Positions 7,980-16,387 of a stretch of 64,000 nucleotides of DNA are shown here, in pieces. Location: NCBI RefSeq assembly GCF_022627955.1, contig NZ_JABXGD010000011.1, positions 1 to 64,000 of the forward strand. The letters are read 5' to 3'. The position numbers and the translations under genes were made by a program. The notes beneath the pieces were generated by a model. That model was not told the DNA's origin. It did not search any database and saw nothing but the letters and a program-made list of their open reading frames with translations. Numbering within the stretch: position 1 is the stretch's first letter; every line of letters starts with the position of its first letter. This stretch comes from Microbacterium sp. C5A9 (GTDB taxonomy: Bacteria > Actinomycetota > Actinomycetes > Actinomycetales > Microbacteriaceae).

Positions 7980-9134
7980 ATGCTCGAGGTCACGGCTCTG
8001 CCTCTGGCTGAGCTCCGCGAGAGAACCAGCGAGAAATGGCGGGAGTATCCCGCCGACGTCCTTCCGCTCTTCGTCGCGGAAACCGACTTCCCGCTCGCTC
8101 CCGCGATCTCCGATGCTCTGCATCGCGCTGTCGACGCCGGTGACACCGGGTACATCGCCTCGCGTACGCCGCTCGCCGCGGCGTACGCGGACTTCGCCCG
8201 GCGCCGGTTCGGCTGGGAGGCGGATCCTGCGCGCATGCGCAGCACCGCGGATGTCAGCATGGGGATCGTCGAGATCCTGCGCCGTGTGACGCAGCCGGGG
8301 GAGCGCGTCGTCGTGACGCCGCCGGTGTATCCGCCGTTCTACGACCTCGTCGCAGAGGCCGGTGCCGAGGTCGAACGAGTGCCGCTGCTCGATACGGGCA
8401 CGGCCTGGGAGCTCGACCTCGACGGCATCCGCGCCGCGTTCGCAGACGGCGCCACCGCGATGCTGCTGTGCAATCCGCACAACCCGACCGGAACGGTCCA
8501 CTCCTGCGACTCACTCGCGGCGCTGGCCGAGATCGCCGCCGAGTTCGGGGCCGCGGTCATCTCCGACGAGATCCATGCCCCGCTGGCGCAGCCGGGGACG
8601 GGTTTCACCCCGTTCCTCGACGTGGGCGACGCGGCCGAGCGCGTGGGGTATGCCGTGGTCAGCGCGAGCAAGGCCTTCAACCTCGCCGGACTCAAGTGCG
8701 CCCTCATGGTCACCGCGGCCGACGCCACGAGCGCGGTCGTGCGCGGGCTGCCCATCGAGGTCGAGTGGCGCACGGGTCAGCTCGGGCTGCTCGCGGCCGT
8801 GGCGGCGTTCTCGCAGGAGAGCGACGCCTGGCTCGACGGTCTGCTGCGCACGCTGGACGAGAATCGAGTGTTGCTCGAGGATCTTCTGGCGGCGAGGCTC
8901 CCTGAGGCGCACTACCGCATCCCCGACGCCGGGTACCTCGCCTGGATCGACCTGTCAGGCCTGGGCTGGGGCGACAATCCCGCGAGGCGGATCCTCAAGG
9001 ACGCGCGGGTCGCGCTGCACTACGGGCCCGCCTTCGGCGCCGAAGGTGCAGGGCACGTGCGGCTCAACTTCGGCACGAGCCCGGAGATCATCACCGAGGC
9101 CGTCGAGCGCATCGCGTCGCTCGCGGGTCGATGA
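7980..9134 (+). CDS. MalY/PatB-type PLP-dependent C-S lyase or aminotransferase
   Basis: This fold-type I PLP enzyme has 384 residues. It shows VTPPVYPPFYDLV, CNPHNPTGTVHS, the Asp of ISDEIHAPL and the Schiff-base Lys in VSASKAFNLAGLKCA (about residue 231). The start WREYPADVLPLFVAETDFP matches the MalY/PatB subgroup, whose members cleave cystathionine or related C-S bonds. It starts 2 bp after the SufT-like gene and overlaps the next gene by ATGA. Its place at the end of a suf operon without sufS suggests a sulfur-metabolic role, but MalY enzymes do not make the persulfide that SufBCD needs. Confidence 0.85.
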   Translation: MLEVTALPLAELRERTSEKWREYPADVLPLFVAETDFPLAPAISDALHRAVDAGDTGYIASRTPLAAAYADFARRRFGWEADPARMRSTADVSMGIVEILRRVTQPGERVVVTPPVYPPFYDLVAEAGAEVERVPLLDTGTAWELDLDGIRAAFADGATAMLLCNPHNPTGTVHSCDSLAALAEIAAEFGAAVISDEIHAPLAQPGTGFTPFLDVGDAAERVGYAVVSASKAFNLAGLKCALMVTAADATSAVVRGLPIEVEWRTGQLGLLAAVAAFSQESDAWLDGLLRTLDENRVLLEDLLAARLPEAHYRIPDAGYLAWIDLSGLGWGDNPARRILKDARVALHYGPAFGAEGAGHVRLNFGTSPEIITEAVERIASLAGR

Positions 9135-10501
9135 CCGAGCAGCAGACGGCCGCATCGATCTGGGATCGCGAGCGACTCTGGGTCACCGCGGGTGCCGTCG
9201 CACTGATCTTCCTCGCCGCCATCGAGGCGCTCGCGGTCACGACCGTGATGCCCATCGTGAGCGAGGCGCTCGACGGTCGCGCCCTGTATGCCGTCGCCTT
9301 CGCCGGCACGCTGGCGACCGGCGTGATCGGCATGGTGGCGGCCGGGGCGTGGTCTGACGCTCGTGGTCCGCGTGGAGCCCTGTACGTCGCCGTGTCGCTC
9401 TTCATCGCCGGTCTGCTGCTGTCGGGTCTCGCGTTCACGATGGATCAGTTCCTCATCGGGCGTCTCGTGCAGGGACTCGGCGCGGGGGGACAGACCGTCG
9501 CCCTGTACGTGGTCGTCGCCCGCCTCTACCCGCCCCATCTGCACGGCAGGGTGTTCGCGGCGTTCGCTGCCGCCTGGGTCGTGCCGTCCATGATCGGGCC
9601 CTTCCTCGCGGGAGCGGTGGCCGAGTATCTCGACTGGCGCTGGGCGTTCCTCGGCGTCGCCGTGCTGACGGCGGTCGCCTTCCTCATGATCGCCGTGCGT
9701 CTTCGCGGCGTCGACCTGGGACACGGTGAGCCGCAGGACCGCCGTGCGCTCGTCATCCGCCTGGCTCTCGCCGTCGTGGTCGCCGTGTTCGCGGTGCTGA
9801 TCGGGTTCACGGCGGAGCTGGATGCGGCATTCGCCTGGCCGGTGGCACTCGGATCGGTCCTCGTGATCGGGGTCGCGGTGCTGCCGCTGCTTCCTCGACG
9901 CACCCTGCGAGCCGGCCGCGGCCTGCCCAGCGTCGTGCTCATGCGCGGTATCGCGGCCGGAGCGTTCTTCGCCTCGGAGGCGTACATCCCCTACCTCCTG
10001 ATGGAGCGATTCGGCTTCACCGCGACGTGGGCCGGTATCGCCCTCTTGCTCGCCGCCTTCGCGTGGGCGGGCGCCTCGCAGCTGCAGGGGCGCTATGGCG
10101 AGCGTCTCGGCAACACGCGCATCACGGCCATCAGCCTGTCTCTGCTGCTCATCGCCGTGCTCTGCGTGCTCGTGGCTGCGCTGTGGGGCGTGTCTCCGCT
10201 CCTCGTCGTGATCGGCTGGGCCTTCGCCGGGGGAGGGATGGGGCTGCTCTATCCGCGGCTCACCGTGCTCACGCTCGCGTACTCTCACGAGGGCAATCAG
10301 GGCTTCAACTCCTCGGCCCTGTCGATCTCCGACTCCACCGGCTCCGCGGTGGTGATCGCACTGGCCGGTCTGGCCGTCGCCAGTCTGGGTGGCGAGGCGA
10401 GTGCCTTCGCTGTCGTGTTCGCGTTCTGCCTGGGTCTGGTCCTGGTCGCGTTCGTACCCGGGCTCAGGCTCGGTCACGCCGCGGAGTCGGCAGCTCGCTG
10501 A
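9131..10501 (+). CDS. MFS transporter, drug-efflux type
   Basis: This is a 456-residue major facilitator with about 12-14 hydrophobic helices. The loop 2-3 motif is seen as GAWSDARGPRGAL, and GRLVQGLGAGGQTVALYVVVARLYP resembles the antiporter region of the 14-helix drug:H+ group. It overlaps the MalY-type gene by 4 bp (ATGA), so it is likely the last gene of the suf transcript or of a MalY-MFS pair. The substrate is unknown. It ends beside the convergent TetR gene, with the two stop regions overlapping by 38 bp. Confidence 0.85.
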   Translation: MTEQQTAASIWDRERLWVTAGAVALIFLAAIEALAVTTVMPIVSEALDGRALYAVAFAGTLATGVIGMVAAGAWSDARGPRGALYVAVSLFIAGLLLSGLAFTMDQFLIGRLVQGLGAGGQTVALYVVVARLYPPHLHGRVFAAFAAAWVVPSMIGPFLAGAVAEYLDWRWAFLGVAVLTAVAFLMIAVRLRGVDLGHGEPQDRRALVIRLALAVVVAVFAVLIGFTAELDAAFAWPVALGSVLVIGVAVLPLLPRRTLRAGRGLPSVVLMRGIAAGAFFASEAYIPYLLMERFGFTATWAGIALLLAAFAWAGASQLQGRYGERLGNTRITAISLSLLLIAVLCVLVAALWGVSPLLVVIGWAFAGGGMGLLYPRLTVLTLAYSHEGNQGFNSSALSISDSTGSAVVIALAGLAVASLGGEASAFAVVFAFCLGLVLVAFVPGLRLGHAAESAAR

Positions 10502-11066
10502 CCTCGTCGTCGGCGACCGGCGTCCCCGCGAGCGCCGTGACGCCGAGATCGAAGACGCGGTCGAGCCCTGCGGTGATGTCGTGCACGCCGTCACCGATCG
10601 TCGCACCGTGGCTGTCGGCGTGCATGCGCTGCTGCACGAGCGTCGCGTGGCCCAGGACGAAATGCAGGAGTGCGGCCGCGCGGTTCTCGGGGTCGTCGGC
10701 CCCGTGGCGTCGGAGTGCCGACTCCAGGGCGGTCTGCGCCGGGGACGAGCCGAGGCGGAGCGCGGAGGTGCTCAGGACGAGCTCTGCGCCGTCTCGGTAG
10801 GTGAAAAGGGCATCGCGGATACCGCGTGCCGTGGTCAGGACATCGGCATCCGCGCGAGGCATGGTCGCCGTGATGCGATCGGCGAGTTCGGCCAGGAGCT
10901 CCTGTTTGCTGGCGAAGTGCCAGTAGAGCGCGCTCGGCTGCACGTCGAGCGCGCCGGCGATCCGCCTCATCGACAGATCCGCGAGGCCGACCTCGTCGAG
11001 GAGCAGCAACGCCGCGCGGGCGACGCCGTCGCGGTCGTGTCGCGTCGAGTTGTGTTCCGGCACCAT
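10464..11066 (-). CDS. TetR-family repressor, BioQ-like
   Basis: The product (200 aa from ATG 11066) has an N-terminal helix-turn-helix typical of TetR: ALLLLDEVGLADLSMRRIA then LYWHFASKQELLAEL (residues about 14-55). The ligand domain resembles the TetR_C group of GntR/TetR-like biotin and antibiotic regulators. A longer reading (to 11183) would run through the operators and is rejected. It is divergent from bioYMN, and two TGAAC-N3-GTTCA palindromes lie between. That matches the BioQ type of actinobacterial biotin repressor, so autoregulation and control of biotin uptake are inferred. Confidence 0.82.
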   Translation of the reverse strand: MVPEHNSTRHDRDGVARAALLLLDEVGLADLSMRRIAGALDVQPSALYWHFASKQELLAELADRITATMPRADADVLTTARGIRDALFTYRDGAELVLSTSALRLGSSPAQTALESALRRHGADDPENRAAALLHFVLGHATLVQQRMHADSHGATIGDGVHDITAGLDRVFDLGVTALAGTPVADDEVSELPTPRRDRA

Positions 11067-11079
11067 GCCCTCAGTATAG

Positions 11080-11107
11080 TGAACACCGTTCAAGTGAACA
11101 GTGTTCA
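11080..11107. promoter_or_regulatory. Tandem BioQ-type operators
   Basis: Two perfect palindromes with a 3 bp spacer, TGAACACCGTTCA (11080-11092) and TGAACAGTGTTCA (11095-11107), lie 15 bp apart between the divergent tetR and bioY starts. The arms TGAAC/GTTCA agree with the TGAAC-N3-GTTAC type motif known for BioQ. A 15 bp register suggests two dimers on related faces of the helix. The second site is 16 bp from the bioY ATG, so binding would block both promoters. Confidence 0.8.
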
Positions 11108-11122
11108 GGAAGGAACTCGGAT

Positions 11123-11710
11123 ATGGCACGACAGCAGGACTCTCTAGGCCGCGACCTCGCGCGGATCGCGCTCTTCGCCGCACTCATCGTGGTGCTCGGC
11201 ATGGTCACGGTGCCGATTCCGGGCGGAGTGCCGATCACGGCGCAGACACTCGGAGTGATGCTCGCCGGGGTGGTGCTCGGGCCGCGACGCGCGCCGCTGT
11301 CGGTGCTGCTCGTGCTCGCACTCGCGGCCGTCGGGCTGCCGGTGCTCGCGGGCGGACGGGGAGGACTCGGGGTGTTCGCGGGGCCGACGGCCGGCTACCT
11401 CGTCGGATGGATCGCGGGCGTCGTGGTCGTCGGGCTGATCGTTCGCAGCGGTCGCTTCGCCTGGTGGCGGATCCTGCTCGCGACCGTCGTCGGAGGCATC
11501 CTGGTCGTGTACCTCTTCGGGATCCCGGTGCAGTCGCTCGTGCTCGGCGTCGATCTGCTGCCGACGGCCGTGTCGAGCCTGGTCTTCCTGCCGGGCGACC
11601 TGCTCAAGGCCGCCGCCGCGACCGCACTCGCACTCGCGCTGAATCGCGCCTACCCTCGCGCCTTCGGCGATCGTGTCACGCCTGTCTCCGCATCGCCGCG
11701 TGCGGCCTGA
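11123..11710 (+). CDS. Biotin transporter S component BioY
   Basis: BioY binds biotin in the membrane as the substrate component of an ECF transporter. The 195-residue product has six hydrophobic helices and the BioY blocks VTVPIPGGVPITAQTLGVML and GPTAGYLVGW, in which GPT-GYL is the family hallmark. A Pro/Ala tail follows. It has an AGGAAGGA site before ATG 11123. It overlaps the ATPase gene and is led by two BioQ operators. Confidence 0.94.
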   Translation: MARQQDSLGRDLARIALFAALIVVLGMVTVPIPGGVPITAQTLGVMLAGVVLGPRRAPLSVLLVLALAAVGLPVLAGGRGGLGVFAGPTAGYLVGWIAGVVVVGLIVRSGRFAWWRILLATVVGGILVVYLFGIPVQSLVLGVDLLPTAVSSLVFLPGDLLKAAAATALALALNRAYPRAFGDRVTPVSASPRAA

Positions 11711-12407
11711 GGCGGCGGCCGAGGCCGTCGCGCTCGACCGGGTCTCGCTCGATCGGGTCACGGTGCAGCGCGACGATCGAGTCATCCTGCGCGACATCAG
11801 CGTCGATCTCACGGCGCGACGGATCGCGGTGATCGGTGCGAACGGATCGGGGAAGTCGACGTTCGCACGCCTGCTCAACGGGCTCGTCCTTCCGACCGCC
11901 GGACGCGTTCGGGTGCACGGACTCGACACGCGGCGGTACACCTCCGCCCTGCGCCGTCGTGTCGGCTTCGTGTTCACCGATCCGCAATCGCAGATCCTGA
12001 TGCCGACGCCGGAGGAGGACATCGCGCTGTCGCTGCGGGGGTTGCCGCGGGCCGACGTCGAAAGGCGCGTCGTGGAGGCGCTGGCCGAGCACGGCCTCGC
12101 CGATCACGCGCGGGTCCCGGCATCCGAGCTCTCGGGCGGGCAGAAGCAGATGCTGGCGCTGGCATCCGTGCTCATCACCGAGCCGGCGCTGATCGTCGCC
12201 GACGAGCCGACGACTCTGCTCGATCTGCGCAACGCGCGTCGCATCGCCGACCTGCTGCTCTCGACGTCCGCACAGATCATCGTCGTGACGCATGACCTCG
12301 AGCTCGCCGCACGGTGCGATCACGCGCTCCTGTTCGACGATGGGGCGCTGGCGGCATCCGGTGCGCCGGACGACGTGATCGCGCGATACCGGAGTCTTTG
12401 CGCATGA
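11673..12407 (+). CDS. ECF transporter ATPase BioM
   Basis: This is an energy-coupling ABC ATPase (244 aa from GTG 11673). Walker A is GANGSGKST, Q-loop FTDPQSQI, signature LSGGQKQM, Walker B LIVADEPTTLLD and the switch His VVTHDLE. The first residues overlap the end of bioY; GTG at 11700 (MRPEAAAEAV) gives a shorter and perhaps truer start with an 11 bp overlap. It is followed by bioN through an ATGA overlap, so bioY-bioM-bioN is one coupled operon. Confidence 0.92.
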   Translation: MSRLSPHRRVRPEAAAEAVALDRVSLDRVTVQRDDRVILRDISVDLTARRIAVIGANGSGKSTFARLLNGLVLPTAGRVRVHGLDTRRYTSALRRRVGFVFTDPQSQILMPTPEEDIALSLRGLPRADVERRVVEALAEHGLADHARVPASELSGGQKQMLALASVLITEPALIVADEPTTLLDLRNARRIADLLLSTSAQIIVVTHDLELAARCDHALLFDDGALAASGAPDDVIARYRSLCA

Positions 12408-12997
12408 TCCAGCAGTATCGCGAGGGAACGAGCGTCGTGCACCGGATGGGCGCGGGCCCCAAGCTGGTGCTGCTCGCGGCGCTGGCACTGCTCCTGTCCG
12501 CGTATCCCCACGACGCCGGGAGCGTCGCGGTCGCCCTGGTCGGCGTCTGCGGTCTGTTCCTCCTCGCGCGGGTCGGGCTGCGGACTCTCGGCGGCGAGAT
12601 ATGGCGGCTGCGCTGGCTGGTGCTGGTTCTCGGCACCGCTCTCTGGTTCTTCGCGTCTCCGCTCACCGCCTGGATCAGCGCCGCGCGTGTCATCGCACTG
12701 GTGCTCCTGGCCTCGCTGCTGACGATCACGACGCGGATGGGAGACCTCCTCGCGGTGCTGTATCGAGGGCTCGGCCCGCTGCGGCGGGTGGGGGTCGACG
12801 TCGACGCCGTGGCGATGACGCTCTCGCTCACGCTCACGATGATCCCCGTGGTGGCATCGTTCGCGGATGCGGTGAGAGATGCGCACCGCGCGCGCGGTGT
12901 CGCTCTGGGGGTACGCGGGGTCGTTCCGCTCATGGTGCGCACGCTACGCCACGCGGACGAGGTCGGCGATGCCCTCGCGGCCCGCGGGCTGGCGTGA
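12404..12997 (+). CDS. ECF transporter transmembrane component BioN
   Basis: This EcfT-family protein (197 aa) couples the ATPase to BioY. It begins MIQQYREGTSVVHRMGAGPKLV, typical of EcfT, has about five hydrophobic helices, and its C-terminal region shows two Ala-Arg-Gly coupling motifs (AHRARGVALG and AARGLA) that contact the ATPase. The ATG overlaps the bioM stop. The last 54 bp overlap the end of the convergent acyltransferase gene. Confidence 0.9.
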   Translation: MIQQYREGTSVVHRMGAGPKLVLLAALALLLSAYPHDAGSVAVALVGVCGLFLLARVGLRTLGGEIWRLRWLVLVLGTALWFFASPLTAWISAARVIALVLLASLLTITTRMGDLLAVLYRGLGPLRRVGVDVDAVAMTLSLTLTMIPVVASFADAVRDAHRARGVALGVRGVVPLMVRTLRHADEVGDALAARGLA

Positions 12998-14260
12998 ACG
13001 ACCTGCCCACCGACGCGACAGGAGCAGTCCGAGCACAGCGAGCCCCGCGGTCACCGCGCTCGTGCCCGTCACCAGCAGGAGGACGACCGAGAACAGGCCG
13101 ATCGCGACGGCGACGGCGGTGCCTCGGGTCGAGTACGACGGCGGCGGCGACGGCCGCGTCTCGATCGACGTGAGTGAGATCGCGACCGCCGCCGTGAGCG
13201 CCAGCGCACCTGCGAGCCACAGCGGGCGGCTCAGCCACCAGCCGAGGGTGCTCGGCTCCGGCAGGGGGACACCGGTGGTCATCGCGAAGACGGCGGAGAG
13301 CCCGGCCATGGCGAGCAGCACGGGCATGTGCCAGAGGTAGACGGTCATCGTCCGACGGTTGACGAAACCGCTGAAGGCCGCTGCTGCCGGACGCCGACTG
13401 AACGCGGAGATGCGCTCGCGCAACAGGGAGACGGCGCTCAGCTGCACGATGCCGACGAGGAGCAGCGCACACGTGGGCGGGTTGATGTTGGCGATGAGGT
13501 CGGGGGAGTAGACGCCGCCGACGCAGGCGGCGACGAGCGCGATCAGGGAGGCGGCCCCCGCGATCGCGCGGACGCGCCGGCTGAGTCGATCGACGGTGCC
13601 GTCTGCGAGGAAGAATCCGATCTGCTGCAGCGCTGCCCAGACGAACACGAGATTCACGAAGCCGAGACCGTCGACACCCGTCTGCGACCGGAGCGCATCG
13701 ACACCGAGGGCAGCCACGACGAGAGCGGCGAGCATGGTCTTCGGCATCCGCCGGTGCGCATGGGCGAGTGCCGGGAGGAGCGCCTGGCAGAGGAGGAAGA
13801 CGCCGAGGAACCACAGCGGCTGGCCGTAGCGGAAACCTGCGATCGCGATGATCTCGGCCGGCACGCCGATGAGGCTCAGCAGTGCCAGGGCGACCCCCAC
13901 GACGCCGATCACCACGGTGGCGGGGCGGAGCAGTCGGTGCACGCGCGCCGCGACGAAGGCGGCTGCCGTGCCGCCGCGTTCCGACTGGCGGCGGTAGGAG
14001 GTGTAGCCGGCGAAGCCGGCGATGATGAAGAACAGCGGCATGACCTGCAGGATCCAGCTCACCGGAGCGATCCACCAGGTGCCGTCGCTCGCGTTCGCGA
14101 ACACCGGGCTGCCGTCGGCGACCGTGACGCCCACCATGATGGCGTGCAGAAGCACGACTCCGAGCACGCAGAGTGCACGGAGGAAATCGATCCCGGTGTC
14201 GCGCCCGCTCGGCGGCGGTGTTCGGTGAGCGGCGAGCGGGGGTGCCTCGACGATGGCCAT
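12944..14260 (-). CDS. Membrane acyltransferase, family 3
   Basis: This is a 438-residue integral membrane protein of the acyltransferase 3 (OafA/NodX-like) family with about ten helices. The N-terminal block GIDFLRALCVLGVVLLHA carries the conserved Arg and His of the active region, and PLFFIIAGFAGYTSYRR is the next typical motif. Members O-acylate surface polysaccharides, lipids or peptidoglycan; the substrate cannot be predicted. It is transcribed alone, ending convergently inside bioN. Its short upstream gap of 137 bp follows the response regulator gene on the same strand. Confidence 0.85.
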   Translation of the reverse strand: MAIVEAPPLAAHRTPPPSGRDTGIDFLRALCVLGVVLLHAIMVGVTVADGSPVFANASDGTWWIAPVSWILQVMPLFFIIAGFAGYTSYRRQSERGGTAAAFVAARVHRLLRPATVVIGVVGVALALLSLIGVPAEIIAIAGFRYGQPLWFLGVFLLCQALLPALAHAHRRMPKTMLAALVVAALGVDALRSQTGVDGLGFVNLVFVWAALQQIGFFLADGTVDRLSRRVRAIAGAASLIALVAACVGGVYSPDLIANINPPTCALLLVGIVQLSAVSLLRERISAFSRRPAAAAFSGFVNRRTMTVYLWHMPVLLAMAGLSAVFAMTTGVPLPEPSTLGWWLSRPLWLAGALALTAAVAISLTSIETRPSPPPSYSTRGTAVAVAIGLFSVVLLLVTGTSAVTAGLAVLGLLLSRRWAGRSRQPAGREGIADLVRVA

Positions 14261-14397
14261 GGTGTCCTCCTCGGATGCGGTGTCCGAGGAGCCTATGGAC
14301 GGGGTGCCCGGCGAGGGATCACCCCCTGGACTGGTTCACACCCCTACTCCGGTGTGAGACGGCGGGGGCGCCCGGGCTGCCGAGTTCCGGCCTCCGG

Positions 14398-15069
14398 TCA
14401 GGATGCGGGTTCGACGAGGCCCGCGTCGTAGGCGAGGATCACGGCGTGCACGCGGTCGCGCACGCCGAGCTTGGCGAGCACCTTGCCCACGTGGGTCTTG
14501 ACCGTCTGCTCGGCGATGAAGAGGTCGCCGGCGATCTCGCTGTTCGACCTGCCCCTGCCGATGAGCACCAGCACCTCGCGTTCGCGATCCGTCAGGTCGG
14601 CGAGTGCGGTCGCCGCGCGGGGCGCGCGAGGTCGGCGGCCGGCGAACTGCTCGATCATCCGCCTGGTCACGCTGGGGGCGAGCAGCGCGTCACCGCCGGC
14701 CACCACGCGCACGGCGTGCACGAGCTCTTCGGGAAGAGCGTCCTTCAGCAGGAACCCACTCGCTCCGGCCTCCAATGCGTCGTACACGTAGTCGTCGATG
14801 TCGAAGGTCGTCAGCATGAGGATGCGCGGGACGTGCGCCGCGGGATACCCGGGGCCGAGGATGCGGCGTGTGGCCTCGATGCCGTCGAGTCCCGGCATCC
14901 TCACGTCCATCAGGATGACGTCGGGGTCGAGGCGAGCGGCCAGGGTGATCGCCTCGGCTCCGTCCGCCGCCTGTCCCGTGACGCGGATGCCCTCGTGCGC
15001 GTCGAGCAGAGCCGCGAATCCGGCGCGCACCATCGCCTGGTCGTCTGCGATGAGGACGGTGATCGTCAC
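14398..15069 (-). CDS. NarL/LuxR-type response regulator
   Basis: The 223-residue protein has an N-terminal receiver with the acidic pair near the start (IADDQ), phosphoacceptor Asp in DVILMDVRMPGLDG (about residue 54) and the conserved Lys in FLLKDA (about 103). A LuxR-type helix-turn-helix occupies residues about 155-215 (LTDREREVLVLIGRGRSNSE). It follows the sensor kinase gene by 58 bp on the same strand and is its likely partner. Targets are unknown. Confidence 0.93.
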   Translation of the reverse strand: MTITVLIADDQAMVRAGFAALLDAHEGIRVTGQAADGAEAITLAARLDPDVILMDVRMPGLDGIEATRRILGPGYPAAHVPRILMLTTFDIDDYVYDALEAGASGFLLKDALPEELVHAVRVVAGGDALLAPSVTRRMIEQFAGRRPRAPRAATALADLTDREREVLVLIGRGRSNSEIAGDLFIAEQTVKTHVGKVLAKLGVRDRVHAVILAYDAGLVEPAS

Positions 15070-15127
15070 GGGGTCTCCTGGGTGTCGGCGGTCGTATCGG
15101 TGTCAGCGGGCATCTCGACGGGATCGG

Positions 15128-16387
15128 TCATCGCGACGGGTCCATGGTCGTCTCGCGGTCCACGATGTCGGCTGTCGGCAGGGAGGCGGTGACCTCCCAC
15201 CCGCCCTCCGAGGTGGGGCCGGCCGTGAACATCCCGCCGAGCAGTTCGACTCGTTCGCGCATGCCGCGGAGGCCGTATCCGCCGGAAGGCGCCGCGGCCG
15301 GGGTGGAGGAGGGACGCGCATTGCGGATTCGGATGACGATCGCCTCGGCACCGGCCTGCACCCTGAGCGTGACCGCGGCGCCCGAGGCATGCCGCACGGC
15401 ATTGCTCAGGGCCTCCTGCACGATGCGGAAGGCGGCGATCTGCACGGTCTGCGGCGCGTCGGCCACGGAGCCCGTGATCTCGAGCCCGACCATGACCCCT
15501 GCTCGCCTGATGCTGTCGACGAGCGCGGGGATGTCGGCGAGTCCCTGCTGCGGAGTGAGCTCCGCGGCCTGATCCTCTGTGCGCAGGACTCCGAGCATGC
15601 GACGCATCTCGGTGAGTGAGGATCGCGCGGTGGCGGCGATGCTCTCGAACTCGGATGCCTCGGCCTCGCCGATCTCGGGAAGCCGGTACCGCGCCGTCGA
15701 TGCCTGCACCTGGATCACCGACATGCTGTGAGCGATCACGTCGTGCAGCTCGCGCGCGATGCGGGTGCGCTCTTCGACGAGCGCGCGGCGCGACTCCTCG
15801 AGCGCCGAGTGCTCGCGCTCCCGCACGAGCTCCGCCGAGACGCGCACGCGCCCGGCGATGAGGATCGCGACCAGATAGGTGGCCGTGGCCACGGATCCCG
15901 TCACGATGAGGTCGGCCGTGGCGCTGCCGGCCGTCGGCGTCGTCGCGACGATCTCGGGCCGCAGCAACGGGGCCGTGAGCGCGAGGAGGGCGCCGAGAAT
16001 GAGAGAGAAGGCACCGAGCCGGGCGCCGTGCACGAAGGTCACGACACCCACGAAGAGCGCGAATGCGAGGAGAGCGGGGACCGACCACGGCCAGGGGGCG
16101 GTCGTCGCGAGCTCGGAGGTGGCGAGCAGGGGCAGGGTGAAGGCGGCCACGCAGAACATCGCGACCGCCCAACGAGGATGGGAGATCGCGAGCAGCGGCG
16201 CGGCGCACATCGCGGCACCGAGGATGAACGCCAGGGGGAGCGGCGTTCCGTAGAGGACGGTCTGGAGCGGAACGAGGATCGAGAAGAGCGCCAGGCAGAC
16301 GGCACCGACCGCGACGAGCACACCGGTGCGGCGGCTGATGCGGGGAGCGCGCTCGGGGCGCGGCCGACGACGTGCCATGTCTGTCAT
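15128..16387 (-). CDS. Sensor histidine kinase, HisKA_3 type
   Basis: The start is ATG 16387, which overlaps the DedA stop (ATGA). The protein (419 aa) has an Arg-rich N-terminus, then about five or six membrane helices, a short coiled linker with the phosphoacceptor box RTRIARELHDVIAHSMSV, and a C-terminal HATPase domain with NAVRHA (N box) and GGYGLRGMRERVELLGG. This is the NarX/DesK-like membrane-sensing class. It makes a two-component pair with the downstream LuxR-type regulator. Coupling to DedA suggests a membrane or envelope signal. Confidence 0.9.
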   Translation of the reverse strand: MTDMARRRPRPERAPRISRRTGVLVAVGAVCLALFSILVPLQTVLYGTPLPLAFILGAAMCAAPLLAISHPRWAVAMFCVAAFTLPLLATSELATTAPWPWSVPALLAFALFVGVVTFVHGARLGAFSLILGALLALTAPLLRPEIVATTPTAGSATADLIVTGSVATATYLVAILIAGRVRVSAELVREREHSALEESRRALVEERTRIARELHDVIAHSMSVIQVQASTARYRLPEIGEAEASEFESIAATARSSLTEMRRMLGVLRTEDQAAELTPQQGLADIPALVDSIRRAGVMVGLEITGSVADAPQTVQIAAFRIVQEALSNAVRHASGAAVTLRVQAGAEAIVIRIRNARPSSTPAAAPSGGYGLRGMRERVELLGGMFTAGPTSEGGWEVTASLPTADIVDRETTMDPSR

